From NCBI RefSeq assembly GCF_933775445.1, contig NC_065877.1:14570001-14634000 (forward strand): DNA of 64,000 bases. Reading direction: 5' to 3'. This document shows positions 1 through 11,695 of the stretch, in pieces. The notes below the pieces were generated by a model. It was not told where the DNA came from. It did no database searches and saw only the letters and a list, made by a program, of their open reading frames with translations. The first letter of the stretch is position 1, and the number at the start of each line of letters is the position of its first letter. This DNA is from Argentina anserina (lineage: Eukaryota > Streptophyta > Magnoliopsida > Rosales > Rosaceae). A program made the position numbers and the translations under genes.

Positions 1-2902
1 GAGATGCTTGAAAACCTAACACATAAACAACACACCGAGAAAAAAAAACAAAAGGCAAATAGAAATAAAAATGGAAGGAAAACACCCCCCTCCCCCAGGT
101 AAGGATCTCGATCAAAGATCGAGATCAATTGGTGAGAGGAAATGAGGAAGAAGAAACTTGGGTTGGTTGGTTTGCTAGCAGAAGCAAAAGTTTTTATATC
201 GGTGGAAGATAAGATTACTATTTTACTTGGACCAATTTTTATTTCAACATACTCATACGTTATTATCTTAGAGTTGAGAGAAAACCAAGACTCGATTGTA
301 AGTGTCTATCAATTGTAATCCAAAAAAACCTCTAAAATTGGTGATAACTACATAAATTACATAAACGCTAAATTTTTAATGAAAATGTGGCAAGCTTATA
401 TTGATCGCAAATGTAGGTGAACAACATTAACATGGAACGCCCTCACAGAATTTGACAAAATAGCATGCAAAATGAACTAAAACACAGTTTCTTCTATGCT
501 GAAATCCATAAGATGAACAAGCTAGAACCATAAACTATTAGTTACAAAACTAAATTTAATTAATGGCATAAACATCAGAAGCACCTCACGCAACATGGAT
601 CACGCCCCCCCCCCCCCCCCCCCCTTATGACGAAACTGCACTGGAAGCACCAATAACACTAGCAAGGACCAAAGTCATATCATATACCGATTTCTTTTTT
701 CCCAACCTACAAAATCTTTTCATTGTTCTATGGGGACCATAACAAGAGCCCTATATATAGATAGAAAGTTATGTGACTATAATTTCAAAATCAATTAGAA
801 TTACGTAAATATTTATGTTAATAGAGGGAAATATGACATAAAAATGCACATATATATGTCAATTCTGCTGATTTTAGAGAAACGAAAGGAGAAGCACTTT
901 GTGTACAATATAAGATCGTTGAGATATTCTTGAGTTCGTATCTTTGAAATATATATTAAAAGGAAGGAAAATAAAGTGATAATAACTAGATCGAATATTA
1001 TAATAAGAGGAAACGCGTGAAGGAATAAAGAAGACTGCATGTGCATACAGGGTTTTTCCGCAACTAGCTAGTTCTCCACACCAAGGGAGTATTTCTCATT
1101 GGTTTAGGGTATTTTTGGTAATCCAAAGACTACCATAATCTTCCCTAGCCGTACTTTATATATAGAGCGGAGTCGTGACTTCTCAAAGTATTGATCAACC
1201 TAGATCATAACACCACTACATCATCTCCCTCTTCTTCTTGAAGTTCACGAACATGATACTCACCCTTCCACACATCCATCGAAAATTCCTTCATCATTGT
1301 TGAACATTTGACAATCTTTCAATATTATAATTATTCCACCCCTCATCTATGTCTTTTGGTTTTTTTTTTTTTGATTTAGATTTTTTGACTCTACCATACG
1401 TCTTAATATGCATGGGAATCATATCATCTTTGTGTTCTAATGGTTATTTTTCTAATTCTTCATGTTGGTTGAGTTTCATAATCATAAATCATGAGCAAGA
1501 GTTTGCTTTCTAAATCGATCTTATTATGTAGTTAGATTTTGGGTTGTTAATTTCGTGTTGCATCCTAACTTGTGTATCAACAAGTTAGCATCTTTCATAT
1601 GTACATCCTAGATGGTCTGAAACATTTAGGATTTATATATGATTAAATCCATGTCATGACTACTTGCTTGACGTTCGTTATCAAAAATGCAGAGCTTATC
1701 TGCTAGCAGATTTTCCGAGTTGCATAGTTAGATTAATTATGAGTTGCATGTATTTGTGGCTTAGAATAACAAACTTTTATAGATGTTAATGCATTAGATT
1801 GTGTAAGCTACGTGATTAAGAACCTATTAAATTACATATTTTAATAGGTTTGTCAAATCAACTTGAGGAAGGAAAATTAAGAGTGAGAAATTATGGTCGT
1901 CCTTTCATGGTTTCTTAGTCATTCTCTTCCAACGTACGTATATGCTTTATACTTGATTATACTGCTTTGCTCTCTCTTGATCATTATTGACTGTGACTAC
2001 CAATTTCGATTGTCATCTACTTTATCCTCATTGTTTAGATTGATCTGATCATTTACATATATGAGATAAGGTTTATATTAGGAGTCGTTATGTTAGAGAA
2101 TACAACCTATAAAGCTAATTCTATCTTGTAGAATGTAATTAATTAGTTAGTAATAACATGTTAACAATAGTTAGGGCAAATAATTTTGTCACGGTGAAAT
2201 AGAATGACTTGAAATCCGTACAAAATAAATGAAGTTGGACCCACATTAATTAAAAGCAGCTTAGCACGCTAACAAGAAATGCACTAAAATTACATTAATA
2301 CATGCGCATACACGAACCATTCAAGAAATTAATACTATATATATAAGTGTTTAATAAGTTTTACTCATTTTGAAATAGAATTAGAATGTGATTCCGAGTG
2401 ATAGAGTATTCTTCCGCAAACAACATTTCATTCATCAGAAAATCATTCCTGAGCGCAAATGCCGCTTCACCGGAAAATCACTCAAGCAGAAGAGGTCGAT
2501 CTCATAACTCATTTGCATGAGAGCAAGGAAGACAGCCGTTTCGAAGGACATTGGCTGTGAATTAAGAGTTGAGTTCACCAGTGGACACTCATGTTGTTAT
2601 TTTTGATTTCCACGATGATCTCTGGAAGATGAAGGGAAGCTGCAAGATCAATGCCAGCAACAGCTGCTGATGCATTGGAACATAAGCACCAGATACATCA
2701 CGCGAATGACAATTCCGGCACCGGAAAAATGTGGATGCCTCCAGGCTGCATCAACATTCACAGTAGTAGCTTCAGATCATGGATCGGATCGCATCAGATG
2801 ACTTCTCTTCCCAATAACAGTAGCAGCAACAACAAAATCATTGGCTAGGCAGATTGCAGAGTTGATAGTGTGAAGACTAGGTTGTGATTTATGTTGGTAA
2901 AC
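1..2902. other. AT-rich intergenic DNA, no supported gene
   Basis: No reading frame here resembles a known protein. A TATA-like string at 1157-1164 is followed by a CT-rich leader-like stretch (1220-1270), so a transcript start is possible. The only ATG there (1252) opens a frame of about 15 codons, and the following 1.1 kb is T-rich like an intron. At 2471-2521 one frame reads RKITQAEEVDLITHLHE, which loosely recalls the start of the third helix repeat of R2R3-MYB proteins. It is not continued by the tryptophan-spaced remainder of the repeat, so I do not call a gene. Confidence 0.5.
605..624. repeat. poly-C homopolymer (20 C)
   Basis: An uninterrupted run of 20 C in AT-rich DNA. Runs of this length are rare in plant intergenic DNA and are also a known place for sequencing or polishing errors, so the exact length is uncertain. 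Confidence 0.9.
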
Positions 2903-2907
2903 ATAGA

Positions 2908-3411
2908 TGTTAGATCAATTTTGGACATATCACATATTATATGATTATCATGTTTAATGTCATAATCTATTTCTACATGGAAACAAAGATAGTATCAAAT
3001 CTAGTTCCTAATGATTTCGTGTATTATATCATTATGGTAAGGAATCCTAATTTAAGTCTAGAAGCAAGACTACAAATCAGTATTGAATCATGAATCTAAA
3101 TAAGATGACTTAACTTACAAGATGTCTTTAATCGAAGGACTCTTAAGGGTTAAACATTCTCTATATATAGATGGTAAACGTCCATGTTATCACTACGAGT
3201 TATTTGCGTAAGTTTCTGTCCATTGAGAAAGCAGAGAGTAGTGACTAACAGAATACCTTGCCTAGCACCTTGTGACTTCGAATTAAGGCACAATGGATCA
3301 CGGTGTCGTCGTTCATGAAGATGGTAAGTTAATCTCATTCACTAAGTTAACGATTAGTTGTTATGCATATGATCTTTGATTTTGTACTCATATCATGTAA
3401 TTTAATTTACA
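2908..3411 (+). repeat. 5' LTR of Copia-1
   Basis: Same length as the copy at 9555-10058 and nearly the same sequence. It starts TG and ends CA. A TATA-like string (tatatata) lies near 3161-3170, a plausible start region for element transcription. Confidence 0.96.
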
Positions 3412-3430
3412 TATGTTATCAGAGTACTTA
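3412..3430 (+). other. primer-binding site of Copia-1
   Basis: The bases just inside the 5' LTR include TTATCAGAG, close to the TGGTATCAGAG complement of plant initiator tRNA-Met used by many LTR elements. The match is imperfect. Confidence 0.6.
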
Positions 3431-3510
3431 TGAGCACAAAAATTTTCAGTTTTTCATAACTAAAAATCGGTTTTAGATTTTAACAAAACAAAAAAAAGGA
3501 TGTACTTGAT

Positions 3511-3606
3511 GGTCGCGAGCGTCACTGAGGATTGCGAGCGTCACTAAGGATCGCGAGTGTCACAAAGGGTCGCAAGCGTTACTGCTAGTCGCGAGCGTTA
3601 TTACTG
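3511..3606 (+). repeat. five-unit minisatellite in the Copia-1 leader
   Basis: About five imperfect units of about 20 bp built around GGTCGCGAGCGTCACT, in the untranslated leader between the primer-binding site and gag. The units differ by one to four bases. The stretch is clearly more GC-rich than its surroundings. Confidence 0.85.
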
Positions 3607-3930
3607 ACGAATTTTTGCTTTACGGGTCGAACCGGTTGCAAACACGCGGATCCGGTCTCAACCAAATCCGAACTCAAGAACAACAACCCAGAAATTTTTT
3701 AGCCGTTGTGTTTTTCACAACGTTGAGTTTCTGGTCTTGGGAAGGAGACTGGATCGGAAGCGATTGAGACCTTTACGTCTCTTACTGAATTCATAACCCA
3801 AAGGGAATTGCTGCTGATTCAAAAAAAAAAATTCTAAGATTCCGCTCAAAAACTGCAGCAAATTTGGGGAAAAAGCAAAACAAGTTTTCCTTAAATGTTT
3901 TCCGTTTTCAATTTAAGCAGATTATATGAA

Positions 3931-3931
<1 letters not shown>

Positions 3932-3971
<40 letters not shown>
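3932..3971. repeat. (TA)n microsatellite
   Basis: About 20 uninterrupted TA units inside the Copia-1 leader. Confidence 0.95.
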
Positions 3972-3975
<4 letters not shown>

Positions 3976-4844
3976 AGAACCCTAGAGCACACCCAGCGTG
4001 CATATAAGAGTAGCTTAGAGACTTGAATTGTGGTTGATGTGTGGTTCCTGTATGGCTGTGAAATTTAATTTTCTATGCAAATATATATTCTATGGTTGAA
4101 TTGAATGAATTGAATGATTGCATTCTATGTGTGTGCTGTAATTGATGGACAATGTATGCAGAAGTTTAAAATCTCCCAATTTTATACATTGTAAAAGGTT
4201 TACATGGCACATAGCTTAGTTTTCTTATAAAGATTATCTGGGTAGAAAACAAAGTTATAATCTCAAAATTGGTTTGTGGTTTCTTGTTGGTATAATTGAA
4301 CATATTGCACAAAGCATTCTTCTTTGATATCTGCAGGGAATTTTCAAGATAACAAACTGAAAAGTTGTGTTCTGTGTTTTTAAATTCATATTTTATTCTT
4401 CCAAAGAAGTGGTTAAAATATGATTTTATCATACAGACAACAATAAGCATATTTGATGAAAATAAATTCGGATACTTGGAATTAGATCTTCTGTCTAAAG
4501 ATGTTGATTTGATTCTTTGGATAACATATTTTTATCTTGTGTGGCTTATTGAAAAGAATTACAGGATGTTAAGTAATTGCTCAAAAGTATTGCTTAATGT
4601 TGATTAAAGTTATGGATTGAATTACATGTAAGTATATGACTGTGTTGTTTTATGGTATTTTTGTTTTTGTTTTATGCTTGTCTTGATTGGTATTGTATGA
4701 CAAAACAGAAAACACTGAAAGCTAAGAACTCACAAAATTTTCTTTTGCTCTTTAGGTAGCACCTACCTCACATTCAACAGTGTTTTAATGCTTACTGGGT
4801 CAAACTTTAGAGCTTGAAAGGATTATGTAGAAACCTATATCACC

Positions 4845-5545
4845 ATGAATGACAAGATAGGCTATTGTTTTCACGAGGATAGACTTGAAACCACAACAGA
4901 AGATGATAAAACCACAGTCAAAGCTAACTATAAGAAGTGGATGCATTCAAACATGATGGCTAAGAATGTTATTAAGCAGTCTATGTCTAAAAGCATTAGA
5001 GGATGCGTGGCTGAGCCGGAATTTGCTACTGATTTTCTGGAAGCCGTGTCAGCTAAGTTCAAGGAGAGTGAGAAAGCTGAGATAGTTAGGCTAAACAAGG
5101 AATATCATAGCCTGCAATACTCAGGAACTGGAGGAGTCAGGGAGCATTTATTAAAGTTGATTAATATCAACAATAGGCTGAGATGATGGTGGGAGTACAA
5201 GACACCTTGTTGGTGCATCATTCACTGGACACACTCCCAAGCAGTTTTGACCATCTCAGGACTAGCTATAATGCTCAAAAGGAAAATTAGACTCTGGATG
5301 AACTAATAGCCATATGTTCTGATGAGGAGGAGAGGATTAAGAAGCAAACCCCAACTATTTACCTGCTTGAAAAGCCTAAGAAAAGGAAGTCACATCCATA
5401 GAACCAGCTTAAGCCTAACAAGATCATCTCTAAGACATCAACAACCACATGGCCAAATGATAACAAACTATTCATATTCAAGTGCTACTTTTGTAAGAAA
5501 GTAGGTCACATGAAAAAGGATTGTACTAGCTATAAGGCTTGGCCA
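4845..5545 (+). pseudogene. gag of Copia-1, interrupted
   Basis: The first frame (4845-5186, 113 residues) has the composition of a copia capsid of the UBN2 type, including the motif SAKFKESEKAEIVRLNKEYH. It stops at a TGA where related gags continue. After shifts in frame, the segment ends in a CCHC zinc knuckle of the form CX2CX4HX4C (KCYFCKKVGHMKKDC, about 5480-5524). This is the nucleocapsid part that binds element RNA. Gag would form the virus-like particle if intact. At least one stop and frame changes between 5187 and 5470 make it non-functional. Confidence 0.85.
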
Positions 5546-5589
5546 GCTAAAAATGGTAAGATTATTTCTAATACAGTTTTTTCTTTAGA

Positions 5590-8500
5590 AGTTAATCTTG
5601 TTAATGTCAATCCACAATCTTGGTGGATTGATTCCGGATTACCTATTCACATAACTAATTCCTTATAGGGGTTTCAAAAGACCAGGACTCCAAGAAGTAA
5701 GGATGTTAGCTTGCGTGTTGGAAACGGGATGAAGGTGGCAGTAAAAGCTGCAGGATGTCTTAGGCTTGATTTAGGATCTGGAAAATTTCTAGTTTTGAAT
5801 AACGTTTATTATGTACCTTCCATGAGAAAGAATTTAGTTTCAGTTTTTCAATTGGTTAAAGCTGGATGTAGTTTCTTGATTGAAAATAAATGAATTCTTA
5901 TTTTTCGAAATAAAGAGCAAATTGGTTCTGGTGTGATATTGGATGATCATATAAAGTTAAATTGTTCAATATCTCAACAAGATATTTCTTTTGTTGAAAT
6001 AAATAACACTAAAAGTACTAGCACCTTAACTGGTGTTAAGAGAACCAGGAACAATGAAAAATCTGCATATTTATGGCATAGAAGATTAGGCCATGTATCC
6101 AAAGAGAGACTGAAACTATTAGTAAGGAACAACATTTTAAACGAGTTAGACTTTTCAGATCTTCATGATTGTATTGAATGTTTTAAGGGTAAGATGACAA
6201 ACAAACGGAAAAAGACTGCAGTAAGAAGTAAAGAGTTGTTGGAACTCATACACACTGATATCTGTGGTCCATTTAAACACCAAACTATCTGTGGAAACGT
6301 GTATTTCATTACATTCATTGATGATTTCTCTAGATACGGTTATGTTTCTCTACTCTTAGAAAAATCACAAGCACTTAAAGCCTTTCAAATCTATAAGGCT
6401 GAGGTAGAGAATCAACTAGAGAGAAAGATCAAAACAGTAAGATCAGATAGAGGTGGGGAATTTTATAGAAAATATACAGAAAAAGGTCAACAAAAGGGTC
6501 CTTTTGCCTTGTATCTGCAAGAGCATGGAATTAAAGCTCAATATACAACACCCTATAATCCCCAACAAAATGGTGTTGCAGAGAGAAAGAATAGAACCCT
6601 TCTAAATATGGTTAGATGTATGATGTGTACTACTGGGTTGCCAAAATTCTTATGGGGATAGGCTTTAAAAACTGCAAATTATATTTGCAACAAAACACCA
6701 AGTAAAACCATAGAGAAAACTTCTTTTGAATTATGGTGTGGTAGAAAACCAAGTCTTTTTCATTGTCATGTATGGGGTTGTCAAGCAGAAGCTCAGATTT
6801 ATAATCCAAAAATAAGCAAGCTTGATGAAAAGTCTGTTAGCTGCTATTTCATAGGTTATCCAGATAAATCTAAAGGTTACAAGCTATATTATGCTAAACA
6901 CTCACCCAAAAATTTTGAAACTCATCAAGTAAAATTCATAAATGAGAAAATTCACAATACAATTTATGAGGATTTATCCTTAGACTTTGAAGAACTTGTG
7001 ATGGATGAGGATTTAGCAAATACATTACCTTTAAATAATGATAATGAATTAGCAGATGACATCATTAGAGAAAATCAAGATGCAGATGATCATGAAATTG
7101 ATCAAAGAATGCAAATTGACAATCCAGAAAACAATGTAGTTGTTCAGAATCCTCCCATTGCGGCGGTGGCATCTGTAGCAGAACCTAATCTAATTACACA
7201 ACCTCCACAACCTCAAAATAATCCAATTCCAGCTCTTCCTCAAAATCCTATGCTTAAAAGATCCGAAAGAGCTAGAAAAGCAAAATTTGGGGGGGGGGAA
7301 TTGTTCTTATATTGTCAGTTATCTAACTGAGATAGACGTAGTAGAAGATTGTGCAGAAGACAATGATCCAACAAATTTTGTTCAAGCTACAGAATGTGTT
7401 GAGTCAGAGAAGTGGCAAGAAGCTATGCAATCTGAAATTAAGTCAATGGAGTTTGGGAATTAGTTGAAGCTGATCCAAGACAAAAAAAAATTGGCTGCAA
7501 GTGGGTTTACAAAACCAAGAAAGATGTAACAGGAAACACTGAAAGACACAAGGCAAGGTTAGTTGCAAAAGGATTTACGCAGAAAGAAGGCATAGACTAC
7601 ACTGAGACTTTTTCTCCAGTTTCTTGTAAAGATTCTTTTAGGATTATTATGGCGTTAGTTGCACACTATGATATGGAGCTACATCAAATGGATGTCAAGA
7701 CAACCTTCTTAAATGGAGAGCTTGATGAAGTGATCTACATGAAACAACCAGAAGGATTTATTGAAGCAGGGAATGAGAATTTGGTCTGCAAGCTGAAGAA
7801 ATCAATTTATGGACTCAAGCAAGCTTCCAGGCAGTGGTACATGAAATTTGACTCAGTGATTTCCTCTTTTGGATTCACTGAAAATCTAGTTGATGAGTGT
7901 GTTTATTTAAAAACAATTGGAGATTAATTTATTTTATTAGTACTATATGTTGATGATATACTTTTGGCTAGCAGCAATCTAAAACTGCTAAAAGATACCG
8001 AAAGATTTCTGTCAAAGAATTTTGACATGAAAGATCTAGGTGAAGCATCGTATGTACTAGGGATTGAGATTAAAAGAGATAGAGCACAGAAACTGTTGGG
8101 ATTGTCCCAAGAAAATTACATTTCTAAAGTTCTGAAGAGATTTAGTATGGAACAGTGCTCTGGAGGAGAAGTTCCAATGTCTAAAGGTGACAAGCTCATA
8201 AAAGATCAACAGCCACAAACAGAAACTGAGAAGGAGAACATGAAGTCAAAGCCTTATGCAAGATTAGTTGGAAGCCTTATGTATGCTCAAGTTTTCACAA
8301 GACCTGACTTAGCTTTTGCAGTTGGGATGTTATCAAGGTTTCAATCTAATCCAGGTTATGAACACTGGGTTGTAGGAAAAAAGGTGTTGAGGTATCTACA
8401 AAAGACAAAGAATCACATGCTAGTTTACAGACAAGTCAAGGATTTGAAGGTTATTGGATTTCAGATTCTGATTTTGCAGGGAATTACCCTGATTCAAAGA

Positions 8501-8937
8501 AATCCACTTGTGGATACGTGTACATGCTAGCAGGAGGAGCTATTACTTGGAAAACCATGAAGCAGGCATTGATCACAACCACAACCATGCAAGCTGAGTA
8601 CATAACAGTATATGAAGCAGTGTGTGAAGGGGTATGGATAAGGAATTTTCTACAGCAGACTCAAGTACTCAGTCACATTGTAGAAGACGAATTGGAAGTT
8701 TTTTGTGACAATGAGGCAGTTGTGTACTTCTGCAAGAACAATAAGAGATCTATCAATTCCAAACATATATATTTAAAGTATTACAGTGTTAGGGAGAGGG
8801 TTAAAAGGGGTGAGTTAGTGGTTCTAAGCATAGATACAAACTCACAACTAGCTGATCCTTTCACAAAAGTATTACCAGTTAAAGTGTTCAAGAAACACAT
8901 AGAGAGCATAAATATTTTGCCTAACTTAGATGCTTGA
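5590..8937 (+). pseudogene. pol of Copia-1: protease, integrase, reverse transcriptase, RNase H
   Basis: Domains run in copia order. The protease has WWIDSG near 5620, followed by a stop at about 5667. The pre-integrase domain has LWHRRLGH near 6070. The integrase has its first catalytic aspartate in HTDICGP (6256-6258), the second near SDRGGEF, and GVAERKNRT. The reverse transcriptase shows GCKWVYKTK, HQMDVKTTFLNGELDE, YGLKQA and the active-site box YVDD (7946-7957). RNase H carries the QADPFTK-like end LADPFTK before the stop at 8937. Breaks include an in-frame TAG at 6659-6661, a ten-G run at 7289-7298 with a frameshift, a small deletion near 7450, a TAA near 7925 just before YVDD, and a shift near 8475-8520. 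It is decayed but complete in content. Confidence 0.93.
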
Positions 8938-9545
8938 GGTCAGTGGGAGCTAAGTCCAGTAGGAGCAAACTAAAATGTACAAGTTTTGAGTTCTTGTTTT
9001 AATTATCTTTGTAATAACAGTTTTCTTTGTTTTAAATAAAAGTCTTGAGGTATTTCAGAATTGTTATGGCATGCTGCAGTTTTACATTAGTTTCTGAAAA
9101 ACTTACATAAATAAGTTACAGTTGTATATATACTTGCATATCAGATGACTTTAATCATGTCTAGCATGATGATATGGTTCAAGCAAGTTATAAAGTCATT
9201 GGTGTCCAGGTTATTGCTTGAAGTTCTGGATTTATAACATACGGTAGGACTTGATGTATATATATATATATATATATTCTATACTTTTTAATACACATTA
9301 TATATATATATATCTCAATACTGAGGTTTTGGACATATGTATTTTGCAGGAGCTTATGTTGTAGCAAAAAAACTCTGCATTTTTGTTAAAGTGTAACTCG
9401 TTTCTTGTTCTGCATAAGTAACTGCAAGGTGACTATGTTGTGATGAGATTTTTGATTCAATTGTTTCTGGCGCGCACTACAGTAGGTAGTATAGTTTCTG
9501 ACATTACAAGAACTTGATTTTCATAAACCGGAAGTGATTGTCCAA

Positions 9546-9554
9546 ATGGGAGAT
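9546..9554 (+). other. polypurine tract of Copia-1
   Basis: AAATGGGAGAT directly precedes the TGTTAG of the 3' LTR, the usual position for the plus-strand primer of reverse transcription. Confidence 0.7.
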
Positions 9555-10058
9555 TGTTAGATCAATTTTGGACATATCACATATTATATGATTATCATGT
9601 TTAATGTCATAATCTATTTCTACATGGAAACAAAGATAGTATCAAATCTAGTTCCTAATAATTTCATGTATTATATCATTATGGTAAGGAATCCTAATTT
9701 AAGTCTAGAAGCAAGACTACAAATCAGTATTGAATCAGGAATCTAAATAAGATGACTTAACTTACAAGATGTCTTTAATGGAATGACTCTTAAGGGTTAA
9801 AGATTCTCTATATATAGATGGTAAACGTCCCTATTATCACTACGAGTTATTTGTGTAAGTTTATGTCTATTGAGAAAGCAGAGAGTAGTGACTAACAGAA
9901 GACCTTGCCTAGCACCTTATGACTTCGGATTAAGGCACAATGAATCACGGTGTCGTCATTCATGAAGATGGTAAGTTAATCTCATTCACTAAATTAATAA
10001 TTAGTTGTTATGCATATAATCTTTAGTTTTGTACTCATATCATGTAATTTAATTTACA
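9555..10058 (+). repeat. 3' LTR of Copia-1
   Basis: The partner of the LTR at 2908-3411, also 504 bp. It differs at about 22 positions by visual comparison and is followed by the ATAGA duplication. Confidence 0.96.
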
Positions 10059-10063
10059 ATAGA

Positions 10064-10669
10064 TGCATCTAGCTTTCCATGTAGACGAACAAATTATGCG
10101 GATCATAGATATAAACCACTTCTTATTTTTATATATTGTGCTTGTTTTTTTATTTAAAGAAAAGTTGAAAACTAATGATTCATATTGTTTGCACCTAGAG
10201 ATGTGCCCTTATCATACAACTTAATGGTTCCACAACCAACCTCATAACCTCAAAATTTCGCTGTAGTTCAAGAAATGTACAACTTTTTGTATGCACGACG
10301 TATATATGTATACTAAATTTTAATCATCTGTCGTGTATTTACACATGCACCCGAAACACACACTACACTAAATGCTTAATAAAATAAAATAAGTTTCTAT
10401 GATAATATAGTGAATATTGATGTCAATGAAGTGTGCGCACCGAACACACCCTTTTGTCATTCCAAATGGCCAGATACACACGTGCGAGGTCCGACAACAG
10501 TCCTCCACACATGCTTGACTATCCCGTTCATATTCCCAAACCCCACCACGCTCCACACCAACAGAGCACAGGACCCACATTCCACTTTATTCAAACCAAA
10601 AGGAATTACAAAACAAACAAAAACCTCTGTATATCTCCTCACATATTCATCTGATCCCCCACACCCCCC
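10064..10669. promoter_or_regulatory. upstream region of the MCTP gene
   Basis: About 600 bp between the retrotransposon and the likely transcript start. Open frames here overlap on both strands and have no recognisable product. The stretch near 10620-10645 (tgtatatctc) is a weak TATA candidate. Copia-1 sits only about 600 bp upstream of the likely start, so its 3' LTR could in principle influence this gene. Confidence 0.4.
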
Positions 10670-11695
10670 AAAAGCAAAAGCTCTCTCTCTCTCTTCTATT
10701 CCTCTCTCATTTTCTCTCTCTAGAATGGCCTAGAGGGTTTGTTTCCTTCTCCTTCATCCTCATCACCTCACTCTCACTCTCACTCTCACTATCACCAACC
10801 CCAATGAAACCCTCTTCCACCGCTTCTCTCTGAGGAGCGTTTTCCTCTGTTTCATTTCCCTCTTTTATTATTCTACAATGAGACTTCTCTGGCTTCCATT
10901 CAAACTCTGCTTTTGAATCTTCTTCTTCTTCCATTAACAGGTAATCTTTCTCTCTCCTCTGCCGCACCGACATTGTTAGGGTTCCCCTTAGTCGGCCACC
11001 CTTTTTGTCTGTTTCTCTCTTTTCTCATGTTCTTCCTCTGTTTTCCATTATTTTTTCCCAAACTCATAAAAATGGAAGTTTATTTATTTGGAAATTTTGA
11101 GTTCGGAATAAGAAAACAGTGCTTTGGATTTAGTTATGGAGATTATAGAGGAACAAGCTGTTGTAGTTTCCCTTCTTATTATCGGTTAGTCAAGCGCAGT
11201 TGATGAAACATCTCGAGTCTTGTGTTTTTAACGTTTGGAATTGTTGTTTCTGTGTTTTTAGGTTTACAAACATTCAGATCTGAAGCTTGGGTTTCTCCGC
11301 AGTTACGAAGATAGGTACTCTCTAAAGTTTGAACCTTTATATCTTTTGTGTTAATGTATCAAATAAGAAATATTCCAGGATCTATGTTATTCCTGTTTTA
11401 GGATTATTTTATTTGATTTGTTTACATCAAGTTCCGGATGTCTTATGAATCTGCATTTCTTAGTATGATATGGTAGACGATACAGTAATAACAGCCTGGT
11501 TCATGTTAATCAGTTTAGATTTATGAATATCCGGGTATTTTGGTACCTTTGGCTTTCAATCTTCTCTTTTTGTTAACGCTACTTGACTGTGTTTATCCGA
11601 TTTTTTAGGTGTCAGGAATCTTTGAATTAATTCAAGTCAGTGAAACTGTTGGCTTCAATTTAGGCCGTCTGGGTCTCTAGTTTTTGACCCAAAAG
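10670..11695 (+). other. 5'-UTR of the MCTP gene with two likely introns
   Basis: A pyrimidine-rich stretch (CT repeats at 10680-10720) is typical of plant transcript starts. The first intron probably runs from 10941 (AACAG/GTAATC) to 11261 (TTTTTAG), leaving a 53-base exon 11262-11314. The second runs from 11315 (ATAG/GTACTC) to 11608 (TTTTTTAG). The start is not determined. The first exon holds three short upstream frames: ATG GCC TAG at 10725-10733, a nine-residue frame at 10804-10833 and a twelve-residue frame at 10878-10916. The layout of uninterrupted CDS and introns only in the leader matches what is known for this MCTP subgroup. Confidence 0.65.

Larger units (their letters stand above)
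2908..10058 (+). mobile_element. Ty1/copia LTR retrotransposon, complete structure, coding region decayed (Copia-1)
   Basis: A full LTR retrotransposon of 7151 bp. The two LTRs are each 504 bp, begin TGTTAG and end TTACA, and are flanked by a perfect 5-bp target duplication ATAGA (2903-2907 and 10059-10063). A primer-binding site resembling the tRNA-Met complement follows the 5' LTR, and a purine tract precedes the 3' LTR. The order gag, protease, integrase, reverse transcriptase, RNase H marks it as Ty1/copia. Counting by eye, the LTRs differ at about 22 of 504 positions (about 4 percent), mostly transitions, so the insertion is not recent. Several stops and frameshifts mean it cannot make its own polyprotein. 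Confidence 0.97.

Noticed and set aside
2471..2848. MYB-like string RKITQAEEVDLITHLHE and the following 65-codon frame
   Set aside because: The similarity covers only about 17 residues, lacks the conserved tryptophans and is followed by stops. It is too weak to call a MYB pseudogene.
10368..10973. Overlapping open frames of 60-107 codons on both strands before the MCTP gene
   Set aside because: They lie in the promoter and pyrimidine-rich leader, have low-complexity composition and match no family.
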